Shown: piece by piece, positions 44,966 to 57,606 of the stretch
Layout of the letters: the number at the start of each line of letters is the position of its first letter
How positions within the stretch are numbered: position 1 is the stretch's first letter
Assembly: GCA_019828545.1 (NCBI GenBank)
Contig: JACVRA010000203.1
Span: 1-64,000 of the forward strand
Direction: 5' to 3'
Length of the DNA stretch: 64,000 nucleotides
Source: Paracamarosporium sp. OC-R06-R3
Taxonomy: Eukaryota; Ascomycota; Dothideomycetes; Pleosporales; Didymosphaeriaceae
The notes under the pieces: generated by a model
Told to the model about the DNA's origin: nothing
The model's input: the letters and a program-made list of their open reading frames with translations, nothing else
Database searches by the model: none
Position numbers and translations under genes: made by a program

Positions 44966-45550
44966 TTACCTTTTCGCAACGCCTCCCGCTGCTCTGCTAG
45001 ACGCCCCAAATCCCAAATCCTCCGCAATAACCCTACACTCGCGCCTCTCCTCAAGAAACTCCTTGAACGCCACATTTCCACGCACTCCCCGCCCCTTGTC
45101 ATATCCCACAATCATGTTCCGCATGTTCTCAATCCACTTCGCACACTCTTTGCACACCTGACCAGCGTCGTAGCTTACAATGGTTCTGGTTTTCAGCTCC
45201 GGACACACTTCTGCTACAGGCAGCAGCTCATGATCAGGAAACTGAAGAGTAACACCAGAACTTGTCGATGCTCGGTCCAAACCTACCGACTCAGGCCCAG
45301 ACACTGTACGCCGTGAAGGCGTGCTTGTCGTGGTGTTTGACCGCTCTAAGCTGAAGAAGCGGCGCGATCTAGTCGTGTTTGAACGTTTTGGTGCTTGCGG
45401 GAAGAAGTTGTACTCTTGAGGCGGAGCGATAGGTGGAGAGCTGGGTCCTCGCTTGGACATGAGGGTGTTGTAGGCTGGGTGGCAAAGGGTGTAGCGCTCC
45501 CGGTGAACTTCACCATAGTGGCCGCAGCCGGAGTGTTGGGTATAGTTGTG
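44966..45550 (-). CDS. Cys-rich protein with CGH...CP...CxxC pattern (copy B), 5' exon unresolved
   Basis: The main exon runs from a plausible acceptor (AAGTAG, just 5' of 45550 on the coding strand) to the stop at 44966 and gives about 194 residues. SGCGH, YTLCHPAYNTL, a Ser/Arg-rich disordered insert (RSNTTRSRRF), AEVCPELKTRTIVSYDAG and VCKECAKW reproduce the CGH / C / CP / CxxC order of the adjacent smaller gene. The first exon is not settled: candidates upstream (45560-45817, with a CTLGHNECP segment) fail phase at the obvious sites or need a downstream acceptor. An unbranched start Met is therefore missing. Function unknown; zinc binding inferred. Confidence 0.5.
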   Translation of the reverse strand, partial: HNYTQHSGCGHYGEVHRERYTLCHPAYNTLMSKRGPSSPPIAPPQEYNFFPQAPKRSNTTRSRRFFSLERSNTTTSTPSRRTVSGPESVGLDRASTSSGVTLQFPDHELLPVAEVCPELKTRTIVSYDAGQVCKECAKWIENMRNMIVGYDKGRGVRGNVAFKEFLEERRECRVIAEDLGFGASSRAAGGVAKR

Positions 45551-47476
45551 CTACTTGAGTTAGCGTATAGAGATCATTTGGTATATACCGATGTGGCACG
45601 CGGAACGAAGTATAGCAATGGGGTTGTATGAGAAAACAAAATTTAACATGCATTTTGGGCATGCGAACTCACCCAGCACATCAATAGTGTTTACTTTGGT
45701 ATTGTAAGGACATTCGTTGTGACCTAGCGTACACGCGTAAATTCGTGCAGGTTTAATATGCAGGGTCCTGGGCCCGCTGAAGCGAAGGCTGGTTCTACGA
45801 TAGATGAATGAAAGCAAGCGTGATAATTGTTAGGTTACGATATCGTCGCTCTTGAGAGAATGTAGAAGCTTGGGTCTTGATCATCGCAGTCTACCATAAC
45901 TAGACTGACACACGCGTACAATTGGCGGTGAAGGATCTGCGCAAGGTTAGTTGAATGGTCACGTGAATTTCTTTTGACCGTTGGAGCTCTTGAGAGTAAT
46001 TTCTGTCTCTAGCAAAAGGCCTTATTATATACACCAGGAAATCTAAAATAATATAATATCGGGGACTTAGTAACCAAAAGAAATGATGCGTTCGTACGGT
46101 AGCAAGTTTCAGAATAAACGGGTGAAGCACCGTGTTGCAGAAGACATAGTATTTGGTTCATAAAAAAATCTCAAAACCGAGTTAGACGAGCGAAAAGAGA
46201 ATAAAAATGGGAACAATTCCCACTTATCATTATGCGCGTCGAGGCATATGATCTCAGGCGACTCCTCGAATACCACTAACAGCAAGTCGGGACCCACATA
46301 TAAAATGACTATTATCTTCTTACAAGCCGTGGAAGTAGGAACCGCTCTATTGAAGGATTTGGTTATGCATAGTACCGAGAAATGACTGTGAAGGTAGGCC
46401 AATTGAAATGCGTGTCGTCGTAAAGCATTGAGACAAGTGAGGCAACTACCGTGGTCTCATTATTGAAGGTTGAGAGGTAGTCCGGGATAATATCTATGAA
46501 AGAAGAACAGGGGGTGTTGGAAACGACTCGAGGGAGTAGGTGGAATAGATACTGTTCAAGTATGACGGCACACAGGATTAATAGGTTGAGTGAGTTCACA
46601 GTGGGTGCTTTGTGAAATGTCCCCACGTGTGAGAGAATGAACTAGGACTTGTATTCATCTAAAGATTAGGTAACAAAATCTTAACCCACTGTGGTCCAAC
46701 TCCAGATGTGATTCACTTGAACAGGGATTTCCGCTAAGGGATAAAGTAGTAGTTCCTTCTGCTGTAGGGTAGAGTGTAAGATATGAGTACATCGAGAAAA
46801 TAGGCAAAGCGGACTCAAAGAATGATTGATTGGATTATCTGAGTTGATGTATGGCGTTTTAATTGGTGAAGAATAACTACATCTGGCAATTTATGAGTCA
46901 CACTGAACCTCTTGGTCATGAAAAGCTGATGCATCGTTCCCTAAAACTATACCAGAAGGAAAAGTGTTTGCACATATTACCTATCTGCCGAAACTGCTAC
47001 ACATACCAATCGTTGCCGTTGCTTTCCACTTCTTGACCCATGACACAGATAATTACCGCATCTCTAAAAGGGTCAGCTAAAGGTACGAGGCGTGTACGAA
47101 TTGAGGGTAGCCGATTGTAGTGTGATGCCCATAATTCCATATGGCCATACCCAGATGCCTACTTACGGAATTGGTGAAAGATGTGAAGATCTCATCAGGG
47201 AAACCATGAAGGAGCGAGTAGGTAGATTGTAGGCTATACGAAGGCCAGCGCAGTCAACTTTGCTACGTTTTCATGGTTTGCAAGAGGCTGTTTATGATGT
47301 TCAAGTTAAACAATCAATCATTGTTCGAATTGAGACTATCCTTTGATTTATGAAATTCCTTATCGCTATTTCGCAAAGACATCGTCATAATTTATTACTA
47401 GATGCCTGGGTATGTCACTCTTTGCCTACCTTCTACTCAAACTCCACAAAGAACAGTATAGCCACTAACCAGGACA
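45551..47476. other. Long AT-rich intergenic region, no supported gene
   Basis: Nearly 2 kb; only short frames without domains. It is more AT-rich than the surrounding housekeeping genes, and could hold part of the missing first exon of the Cys-rich gene at its left end. Confidence 0.45.
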
Positions 47477-49385
47477 TTACGCGACACCAGCTTTCATGAT
47501 ACTGTCCAAAGTTTCATCCCCATCGCCCCACCATTTGTCCAATTTCTTCATTCCACGACGCGCCATTCCGGCGTCTCGATTCCGATACACCGAATCAATC
47601 TGCCGCACATCAGTCTGGTCATTAACCAACCAACGTTTATGTTCAGCATAGAACTCCTGGTAGCTCACACCGTAGACCCGCTTGACATTCGCTACGAGTG
47701 TGATGTGTGCAAGTTTGGAGAGTCGCGCGTGCTCTATACCAGCGGCTATAGCAGTAGCATCCTTCTGTTGTGGGTAGATAGTCTTGGCGAAGTAGTAAAG
47801 GAGCGTGGATGAGTCGATAGCTACAGCGAGGATTTTGTTCAGGCCGGTGTGCGTGAGAGCGCATTGTGAGAGATTCAGATAGGCTAGACTCGGTGACATT
47901 TTGATAAAGTAGTGAATGGCGTAGGCCGAACGGTCAGTAATCCAATTGTATCTATCCGAGGTCAGTGAATATGATACTACAGCAGACGTCAATTACGTAC
48001 CTGGAACCAAGATCTGGGGTAGCAAAATGTTGTCCAATGTCTAGGGTCGTTATGCATGGGTGCTCGCAAAGAGCTTCGCAGAGCGAAATCGCACCATCGT
48101 CACTCATGCCAACGGAAGGAAGCGTCAAACGTATCATCGACTTGTTTTTCTTCAGGCCTTCTGCTAGGGCGATCACACCGTCGTTGCCCAGTGGGTTGTT
48201 GGCAGCGTAGATAGCTTCGAGTGCGCAACTAGGCGACGCTAAGAACTCTGCAATTGCTTTCGAGCCTCTGACACCGATACCGACAGCATTCAGGTAGATG
48301 TTTCGAAGCGGTAGCGGATCGACGGGTGTATGGTGGGCAAGCTTGGTGAACAGCTTCGCGACACCGGCGTCCCCCAGCTCGGTCTGATCAAGGTCCAGAG
48401 TGCGCAAATTCGGAGTCTGTGTAATCAATCGGAAAATGTCATCGGCAGATGCTGCCATCAACGGGTTGCGTTTAAGCCAGATGTTGGTGACCGAAGTTGA
48501 CTTGACCCACTCATCGACAAGGAGCCGGAAGCTAGCAGTATCGATGCAGTTACCAGCGAGATACCAGGTGATCATACGGTTCGGAAACTCTTTCAGGAAA
48601 TTTGCGATACATTTCGCACCTTTTGGACCGATGATATTATTACCAAGCAGGAAGTGCTTGACAAAATTGTTGGTCTTCAAGCTGTGCATCAAGCCGTCGA
48701 TATGATATGGACCAAGCACCATTTTGCAAAGATCCAAACGACGGTCGGAGTAGAGGACACCTTTCTCAAATTCAAGAGCTTTCGTATTGTAGTACGGCTC
48801 CTCGATCTCAGTTGCATCTACAACTGCGCGAGCCGTCGAGGATTTGACCTCGGTCCCATCAAGAGCGAGATGGTTGAAGAAAGGTACGAGGGTTTCGGCT
48901 TCTGCGACTTGCACAGGCATGGGAAGAGAGGGAGCACCGTCCAGGGACCATGGGTCAGTGATGGGATCCCAAGCACCCTGCTTCGTTATTCGCTTGCCCC
49001 AGTCAAAGAGCTCGTTCCGCTTGGTGTTCTCGATGATTGCTCGTTTCCGCTGATCGACAACAAGATTTCGCAGGCTGACAAGGTCCTTCTCATATTGAAT
49101 TACCGCTCCGAGAGGATTCCTGTGGGATGGGTAAAGTAGCTGCGCGATTTGATTGGCTAATTCACGTGCTCTTGGATCGGCTGCTCGACGACGGGGTGCA
49201 TGCATGATAGTGTCGTCAATCAATACGGAGGAGGATTGACCGTTTACCTCGGAGATGGGATTGAAAGCAGGGGTCGATAGTTGAGCGCGGATGAACTCGG
49301 CCCATTGCACGGGTCCCATTTGAGACATTGTTGTCGTTATAGTGCCGGAGCTTTGAACTGTCGTAGCTTCTATCGGAGCTGCCAT
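47477..49385 (-). CDS. Leucine-rich-repeat (ribonuclease-inhibitor-like) protein
   Basis: Exons 49385-48001 and 47951-47477 (49-bp intron) give 619 residues. After about 200 non-repeat residues come consecutive RI-type repeats: VKHFLLGNNIIGPKGAKCIANFL, LRTLDLDQTELGDAGVAKLF, LRNIYLNAVGIGVRGSKAIAEFL, LEAIYAANNPLGNDGVIALAEGL, MIRLTLPSVGMSDDGAISLCEAL, ITTLDIGQ, then LAYLNLSQCALTHTGLNKIL after the intron. The C-terminus is a basic helix-rich segment. RI-type LRR proteins in fungi include RanGAP, but the acidic tail and catalytic Arg of RanGAP are not evident, so I assign only a protein-interaction role. Confidence 0.85.
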
Positions 49386-50049
49386 TTTGGTTGAGTCAAG
49401 TGCTAGAAAGGCAGAATAGGGTGCGAGAAGGGTTTATGTATTGTAAGGTTGGGACTACGCCTCAGGGCGTAATGAGTCATGAACAAACAACCCTGTGGCG
49501 AAGCACAAACATATCATCGAGAAGAGGAAAGAGACCAATCTGCAGGGCGGAGCAAATCATTACGCCCTACTGAAGCACAGAAAGGGCGGCCATGGCCAAG
49601 CTGTTCTGTGGTCGCTGGGCGAAGTTTCCATCTACAGTGGGGGCCTAAGCCTACCACTCCAAATAGAGAGAGAGCTTACCCGAACTAGAAACTAGAGAGA
49701 CGCACTGCTACACCTTACCTTGTGGCTACAATCATACATTGGTATAATGCCCTTGCCGCCATAGAAAAGGGTGACCTAGGTCCACGGCTACTACGAGACG
49801 AATCAGGAACACAGCCTGCAGTGCGTTTCCTCTAAGGTGGGCTTGTTGAATCTGCATGACGAGACCTTGTGATGAAGTAAATCTTCTCGGTTTTTGACGA
49901 AGCTGAACAGAGCGAGCCAGGATATACGGCCTACATGGTTTTGAATAAGATGCAATGACGACGGCTAACATCACAACAAACACACGAGCGCACGATCATA
50001 GTCACAGACTTGTCTTTCAAATCGTTAACAATTTCATGTTCATCCAAGA
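49386..50049. other. Intergenic, converging/tandem minus-strand genes
   Basis: Some 660 bases holding the promoter of the LRR gene and the 3' flank of the dehydrogenase gene. No other frame is supported. Confidence 0.5.
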
Positions 50050-51329
50050 CTACTCCTTCCCACCCAGATACCTATACACGACCGAGAAATCTCTCCCTTT
50101 ACAATTCTCCGCTTTCTCAACTTCGTCGTACAATGTCTTCGCTGCATCTCCAAGCGCCAACTTGATGTTCGCCTCTTTTGCTGCCTTCAAAGCCAACTTT
50201 AAATCCTTGTTGGCTAGCGCGACTCCGAAGCCACCCTCGTAGCCTCTACTAGCCGGTGAGCCCTCGATGACACCGGGAACGGGATTGTTCACTTCGCTGG
50301 GCCAACACTTTCCGGTGCTGATGTTGATCATGCCAGCTAAGGCCTTAGGATCCAGACCCCATTGAATGCCCATGTTCATGGCTTCGGCAGTGGCAACATT
50401 ATTTAGGGCTAGGAGATAGTTGTTTGCGAGCTTGCCTTTGAGACCGGCACCTTGTTCGCCGAGATGGAGCACTCGTCGACCGATCAAAGAGAGCACGGCG
50501 GTGGCACGCTCGACGACATCAGGAGCAGCGCCAATCATGAAGGTTAGGGTACCAGCTTGGGCACCGACTACACCGCCAGACATCGGAGCATCAATAAACT
50601 TTCCCTGGCCAGAGGAGTGCGCGGCGTCAGCTACCTGACCTGATGTCATAGGATCGATAGTTGAGGTGTCGATGAAAAGCCGTTGCTTGTTGGTGAAGCC
50701 ATCTGTAAGGAGAGTTGGCGGCTCGAGCATTTGTTTGTAAACACCTGCGACATGTTGCGGTTCCGGTAGGCATGTTATGATTATTTCCTTTGCCGAGTTA
50801 GTATGCTTTTCAGCATTGCGACATCTTTGCAGAGTTCTCAAATAGGTAGTTGCATCAGAGGATTGGCTAGAATGGTATAATCAGGAGAAGAAGCCACCGA
50901 AGTGACCCCCAACTTAGATCATAAGTATTAAAGGAAAATATGGGTTTCATCATAAGACGCAAGGCTCTCAGGAGAGGAATACGTACTGCTTTCTCGGCCA
51001 CTTCTCGAACATTGTCCGCTATGCGAACACCTTGAGGAGTCTCTTCGAGGAACTTTTTCGACGCGGACGTGTTGATATCTTGCACAAACAAGGTATCTTC
51101 GGCGGGGATCTTCGCTCGTAGGTTCTTAGCCATGGCAAAGCCTATATATGTCAGTCGCAGACCCAAGTCATGTGAACGGCATTCCCAACTCACCCATACG
51201 TCCCAGACCAATGAAGCCCCAGTTTGCTTGCACATTGCGTGTGCTGGAGAAGCATCTTCGTGACGCTTGTCGAGCGGCAACTGGTGCACTACGCCTCAAA
51301 GGTAAAACTATCGCCGATACCGTCCTCAT
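50050..51329 (-). CDS. Mitochondrial 3-hydroxyisobutyrate dehydrogenase
   Basis: Exons 51329-51194, 51141-50987 and 50787-50050 (introns 52 and 199 bp) give 342 residues. The first 33 residues are basic, with a mitochondrial presequence look (RTVSAIVLPLRRSAPVAARQASRR). Motifs: NAD loop WGFIGLGRMGFAMA (split by intron 1), the substrate-binding DAPMSGGVVGAQAGTL, catalytic Lys in GLKGKLANNYLLALNN and the KDLKLAL cofactor segment. This enzyme oxidises 3-hydroxyisobutyrate to methylmalonate semialdehyde in valine breakdown. The second intron is unusually long for this window but its joins give the expected REVAEKAEIIITCLPEP sequence. Confidence 0.92.
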
Positions 51330-52676
51330 GGTGTGTGTGCTGGTATTACGCGCTGCGTTGCGAAGGTGATTCGTGGGGTAGTGTTGCTGCGCGGTGCAGC
51401 TAGAACGAACTCCGCACTCAACCGAGGTCGTGGAATAGAGCCGCCTCAAGACGCTGCTTGCGGAATACCGGCGGCGGAGCAACGCTGGCCGGCTGTGTCA
51501 TGCTTAGAGTAAGCATGGTTCCGGATGGATTGGATCGCCCACAGGCTTCCAGTCACGGCTCTGCGAGTGATGGTTAGGTTGAAGTTTGCGGGTGGAAGCC
51601 GGCAGGGAAAGTTTTTCCGCTCGACGACCGTCGACTGGTGCGTCACGTGTTGCGCTCGCCTTTCCCTTTTGAGCCACTTCCCATAACCACGTTTACATGG
51701 CTGGAATGCACATACTCGTGGACTAAAAAACCGCTCAGATGACGGGACAACATTAACCAACATTGACTTACATTTAACAATCTCAGAATCGCTTCAAATG
51801 CAGACGAAATGTCCAGGGGAACGACCCCAATTTGCTTTCAGCATTCGCGGCGGCATCGTTAGGAAAAGCGAAAAGCGATTGAGACAACTGTTCATTTCTA
51901 CGATGGAGAGATCTTTTCAAATCCAAGTGGTTTGGTGAAGAAACAGGACACAGTTATCCTATAAGATCCAGACCCTCGAATAGTAGGTGTACGTAGAGTC
52001 TAGGTTACTGACACCTAATTTTCCCCTTCTTACTCTAAGGATACCTTACGTGTTCTTTAATTTTTATTTAACATTTCCGTGACTCTATTCGTATCAACGC
52101 GCGAAATGAGGACCGCAGAATGCATCGAAACTGCTTGCGAACATCTTTTTCGAAAGTGTATTGGTCTTGACCAAGGGTAAAACGAGGGCTTTTCCTTTCT
52201 CTCACACTATTTGTTCATCAAAGTAGAAGGGCCCGACGAATAAAATCCATGACTTTCGGCACTATAGGCTATACTCATCTGTTTTACTGGATGTGGCCCC
52301 CCAACATGGGCTACCCCGCGCTCCACTGAGTTTTTGGACAAGCCAGGCTTTCGATAACTCCTCATAATATGAAGCTGTTCCGATGCCGTATCTCAAAAGC
52401 ATGCCTACGGAGTCCTGTGCTTCTTCGGTGTCATCTCTTTCGGGTTCCGCTCTCTTTGACAAGATCTCTACTCATCCACGCAGGATTTCAAGTGCCTCAG
52501 TCGGCACTGTTGACCTTCAGTCTCATGTTGATGATAGATTGATGTCACCTACAACCCGAGAGGTCACCTCACGCGTCCTGCTTTGATGTTCTTACTTGCT
52601 GTTGTTTTAGTGTACCACATTAAACTGTATCTGTAATGTCTGCTTATTTTCGCCTCTTTTGGGCAGTTCCAACTCT
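51330..52676. other. Intergenic, no supported gene
   Basis: About 1.3 kb between minus-strand genes. The frame at 51446-51763 and others are short and without domains. Confidence 0.5.
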
Positions 52677-53834
52677 TCAAGGGGCAGTCTGCTCTGGATT
52701 TTCCGCCTTGGCTGGCTTCTGTTCACCATCGTCGTCTGATTCATCAGAGATATCTATTGTGTCCTGTCGCTTATGGCTCGACTTCTTCTTCACCCCCTTG
52801 CCACTCGAGGGAGCACTGATTGCGTCGAGGTATTGGTCGTCAGACATGCTGGAATGCAGTTTTGGAGCATCCTTTGGTTCTGCTAGGAAAAGGCGCTCCT
52901 CGAAAGCCGCATAGGAAGCATCGGCCTGTGAAGGATGTCAGTGTCGATCTCTTTCCTTCATTCACTTCTCTCTTTTTCCCCCTCTTCTCTCAGACGACTA
53001 AAAGGAGTGTTCCTACCTCTTCGTAATGATATATCAGCTTGTTCCATTTCTCAACATTCGTAGCCTTCATAAATGCTTGGGTAATCTCTGCTGCCGTGTC
53101 TCCGCCTGCCTTCTTTACTGTAGGCATGAAAGCCTTGGGCTCGCTAGGCTTTGCGCCGTCCTGTGATTCTTTCTCGCGTCGACGTTGGGCGGCCTCGAGC
53201 TGGCTCACAGCATCGAGGTGGTGAAACTGCGTTCGCAGCTGTACGAGACCGTTCAGCCGCGTGAGGTGAAGCTGGTCTGGCGAGGGTAAGCATGTGCTTT
53301 GACCTAGTGGAACGGAGCTCGCCAACTTTTCCTGAATGTTCCCACCATGTAAGTCGGGCCCTTGCCGTCCTCTTTCACTATCTGTCCACCATATGTCTGC
53401 GTATTGAGCACATGGCCTTTCTCGTTCGCATCCTCGAAATTGGCAACGTAGTCGTCCAAGCTGTCATGGTCATCTAGTGCCGGCTGCGCAGGTCCGTCGG
53501 CAGGCGCACCGGGCCGGGCAGCGCGAGGCATGGCGCGCTCGAAACCAGACGCAATGCCATATGCTTTCTGTCCAAACTGCTTCGTCTTGCGCATGGCCTC
53601 CCCCCACCGCACGCCGGCTTGCCTGTTGAAGTTGGACTGCATCGGCAGGGCCACGTCGACTTCGATGAAGCCGGACTGTTCCTTGACGCGCACTTCGGAG
53701 GGCACAGCGCCCTCGTTCTTTACAAAGGGCTGGTTCGGGCGGCGGTTGAGGTACTGTAGGACGTAGAGCTGCTGCTCCATCTCGGGCGTGATGAAGACAT
53801 CGTACTCGGCGATGACTGGATCGTCGTCGTCCAT
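52677..53834 (-). CDS. RPC37: RNA polymerase III subunit Rpc37/RPC5
   Basis: Exons 53834-53327, 53276-53017 and 52925-52677 (introns 50 and 91 bp) give 338 residues. The conserved Sin_N-type start DPVIAEYDVFITPEMEQQLYVLQYLNRRP is followed by EVRVKEQSGFIEVDVAL, the GPTYMVGTFRKNQLHLTRLNGLVQLRTQFHHLDA junction created by the first intron, and an acidic tail (DISDESDDDGEQ). Rpc37 pairs with Rpc53 on Pol III and takes part in termination and reinitiation. The start is taken at MDDDDP; a 7-base exon at 53908-53914 (ATGGCCC) spliced to 53842 would add MAPAA, a plausible alternative. It diverges from DDB1 across a 236-316 bp gap. Confidence 0.87.
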
Positions 53835-54150
53835 TGCTGCGGCTGCATCGGTGCCAGCGGTTAGTGAGGTGAGCAAAGCAGTGGAGCAGATGAGCAGGCT
53901 GTCTTACGGGCCATGGCGGAGCAGTGCCGCGCTGCGCAGTCGGTGAGCGATGCGAAAAGCTGTAGAAAATAATTACGAGGAATTATTGTTAGCTGCCCCG
54001 CGTCCACGCGCCGCCGCGCTAGCCCGTGCATCTCCATGACGGCGTTAGAGCAACACCTACCTCCGAGCCTCACTTGTGATTCCTCTTCGCCGCTGGATCT
54101 CCATCGCCCGGAACTGCTTCGCGGAGCTGCATCCTTCCCCTGCCCTCGAT

Positions 54151-57100
54151 ATGGCCTACATTGCACCCATCCACCGGCCCAGCAGCATCCGCCATGCTTT
54201 GAAGCTCAACTTTCTAGCTGCAGACGAGGACTGCCTGGTTGTTGCGTAAGTCGTTGGCCATGACAAAGTGGAATGCCGACCTAACAAGCTTGGTAGGAAA
54301 GCGAACCGCCTCGAGTTCTACACGCAGAATGCCGAAGGACTGTCGCTCCAGCTTTCAAAGGCCATCTATGGCAAGGTCACCATGCTCCAGAAGCTCCGCC
54401 CCGCTCTCTCCCCGACCGACCACCTTTTCGTGGGAACAGACCGGTTTATGTACTTCACGTTGTCATACGATGCAGACAAGAAGCAGATCCAGACCGAGAA
54501 GACGTTCGAAAGCGTGGCAGACAACGCGGCTAGGGAATCGCAGACCGGCGAGCGATGCCATGTCGACCCCACCGGGCGATTCATGACGGTCGAGGTGTAC
54601 GAGGGTATAATAACAATCATACCTCTGGTACAAAGAGGGAAGAAGAGGAAGCAGGAGCCGGATATAGCGCACCTAGGCGAGCCTCAGGCATGCAGATTGC
54701 CGGAGATGTTTGTTCGATCCTCTGCGTTTCTACGACCACGGTCTGTTGACGACAAGGCAAAGTTGGCTTTATTGTATGAAGACACACATTCGACCGTCAA
54801 GCTCAGGATCCGTGAACTTCGCTTCGAAGGAGGAGACTCTGTGGAGCTTGAGGAAGGAGAGACCTACCGTGGGGACATCGAGCTCGGCGCCAGCCATCTC
54901 ATTCCTATTGAAGCTCCTACTCATGGCCTTGTAATAATTGGGGAGAGTTCAATCGGGTTCTATGATGACGAGACGGGAGAAATAGACAGGCGACCACTCG
55001 AAGAGGCAACCGTCTTTGTTGCATGGGCACAGGTCGACGCGCAACGTTTTCTCTTCGCGGACGACTATGGCCGTCTATACTTGTTCATGCTGGAGCTGGA
55101 TGAAAACAACAAAGTACAATCTTGGAAGCTGGACGTAATAGGCCAGACGTCACGAGCGTCAACACTGGTCTATCTAGATGCAGGGCATGTCTTTGTTGGT
55201 TCACATCAGGGAGACTCGCAAGTGATTCGTATCACCGAAAAGTCTATGGAGATTGTACAGAGCTTCTCTAACATTGCCCCCATATTGGATTTCACAATCA
55301 TGGACATGGGAAATAGATCAGGCGAGGGACAGACGAACGAATACTCTTCCGGTCAAGCTCGGATTGTAACCGGGAGCGGCGCTTATCAGGATGGTAGCTT
55401 GCGAAGTGTCCGGAGTGGAGTCGGTCTTGAGGATCTTGGAGTATTGGGTGAGATGGAACACATCTCCGACCTTTTCAGTCTGAAGTCAAGCGGCGCTGCT
55501 GAATATGTCGATACCTTGCTGGTGACATCTGTCAACGAATCGCGAGTGTTTAGATTTGATGCTCAGGGCGAGGTGGAAGAGGTAGAGGAGTTTGCCGGAT
55601 TATCATTGGACGAGACAACACTCGTTGCATCGAACGTGACACAGGGTCGTGTAGTGCAGGTCACAAGTGGTCGCGTTCGAATCACTGACCTAGACGGTGG
55701 TATCATCGTCTCCGAGTGGCTACCGCCGAGTGGCCAAACGATAACAGCTGCGTCAGCAAACGACAGCCATGTCCTGATATCTTTAGGAGGAGTGTCTGTG
55801 GCGGTGCTGGATGCTAACAATGGCTTGAGTATGGTTAAAGAGAAGGCCTTCGGTATCGAGAGCCAGGTGGCTTGTGTCGCCTTGACGCCCGATCCGGGTT
55901 CAATATGTTTCCTAGGCTTCTGGAAGAACTCGCAGCTTTCAGTATGCTTACTCTCATCTTTGGAGCCCGACACTACCGTGCAAGTATCAGAAGAGTCGGT
56001 ACCGCGTTCAATACTACTCACTCAAATCTTCCCCGAACAACCGCCAACACTTTTTGCAGCCATGGCAGATGGCACTGTGGTCACATACTCGTTTGATCCA
56101 TCAACAAAGAAGCTATCTGGCCGGAATAGCATCATCCTTGGAACGAGGGAAGCAACGTTCAGGGCATTACCACGTGGGAATGGGCTCTATAATGTGTTCG
56201 CCACATGCGAACATCCGTCGTTGATCTACAGCTCCGAAGGACGATTAGTCTATTCTGCTGTCACGGCAGAGAAAGCGACCACGGTCTGTCCATTCGACTC
56301 CGAAGCGTACCCCAACTCCGTAGCGATTGCCACCTCAGAGGACCTGCGCATCGCACTCGTTGACACAGAACGAACAACACACGTTCAAACACTCAAGGTA
56401 GACGAGACGGTCCGAAGAATTGCCTATTCGCCCAGTCTCAAGGCATTCGGTCTGGGTACCATAAAGCGAATACTGAAAGGCGGCGAAGAGATCCTCCTTA
56501 GCTCTTTCAAGCTTGTCGACGAAATACAATTCAAAGAGCTAGACACATGGCCTCTAAAAGAGGAAGAGCTTGTTGAATCAGCGATTCGTTGTGAACTGCC
56601 GGACGGCTCAGGTAAACTCGCGGAACGCTTCGTCATTGGCACCGCATATTTGGACGACCAGGCCGCCGTCGCAGAACGAGGCCGCATCCTCATCCTGGAA
56701 GTCACGCCTGACCGGAAGCTCAAACTCGTAACAGAGCTAGCTGTTAAGGGCGGGTGTAGATGTCTCGCCGTCTGCCATGGCAAGCTTGTAGCTGCGTTGA
56801 TAAAAACAGTCGTCATCTACAACGTAGACTACCAGACAGAAAGCAGCCCCGACCTCGTCAAATTAGCTTCCTTCAGATGTTCGACCGCGCCCATCGACAT
56901 CACTGTGAATGGGTCGCTGATAGCGATCGCGGATCTTATGAAGTCACTCGTCGTGGTACAATACGAACGCGGCGATGCCGGGCAGCCGGACACTTTGACC
57001 GAAATCGCGCGGCATTTCCAAACCAGTTGGGCAACAGCAGTGGCGGAAGTCGAGGAAAACACTTACGTCGAGAGCGATGCAGAAGGCAATCTCGCAATAT

Positions 57101-57606
57101 TGTACCGCGACCCGAACGGCGTTATCGACGATGATAAGAGAAGGTTGAATGTCTCATCTGAGATGCAGCTTGGCGAGATGGTCAATAGAATACGGCGTAT
57201 AGAGGTAGTTACCGCACCAGATGCGGTCGTCGTACCGAAGGCTTTCATGGGAACCGTGAGTCTCCTTCCCTCCCGCTTCAAAGGACGTTAGCTGACATGA
57301 CTACAGGTGGAGGGCTCGATCTACCTCCTTGGTCTCATCGCTCCAACTCATCAAAACCTTCTCATGACGCTGCAGACTAACCTCGCAGAGCTCGTACATG
57401 CTCTCGGTGACATTCCCTTCGCCAAGTATCGCGCATTCAAGAACCAAGTCAGAGAAAGCGAAGAACCATTCCGATTCGTAGACGGCGACTTCATCGAAAG
57501 GTTCCTGGATGTGGATGAGGCGGTGCAGAAGAAGGCTATTGAGGGATTGGGCGTGGGCGTAGAGGAGGTCAAAGGACTAGTGGAAGGGCTACGGAGGTTA
57601 CATTAG
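54151..57606 (+). CDS. DDB1: DDB1, damaged-DNA-binding protein 1 / CUL4 adaptor
   Basis: Exons 54151-54245, 54297-57255 and 57307-57606 (introns about 51 bp each) give 1117 residues, close to the usual DDB1 length. The N-terminus MAYIAPIHRPSSIRHALKLNF and the run of seven-bladed WD-like beta-propeller sequence (LGASHLIPIEAPTHGLVIIGE, YLDAGHVFVGSHQGDSQVIRI) match DDB1 rather than its splicing paralog Rse1. The C-terminal helical region after the last intron (VEGSIYLLGLIAPTHQNLLMTLQ...FVDGDFIERFLD) is the CPSF_A end that contacts DCAF receptors. DDB1 bridges CUL4 to substrate receptors in DNA repair and chromatin turnover. Start at 54151 fits the conserved MAY. Confidence 0.9.
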
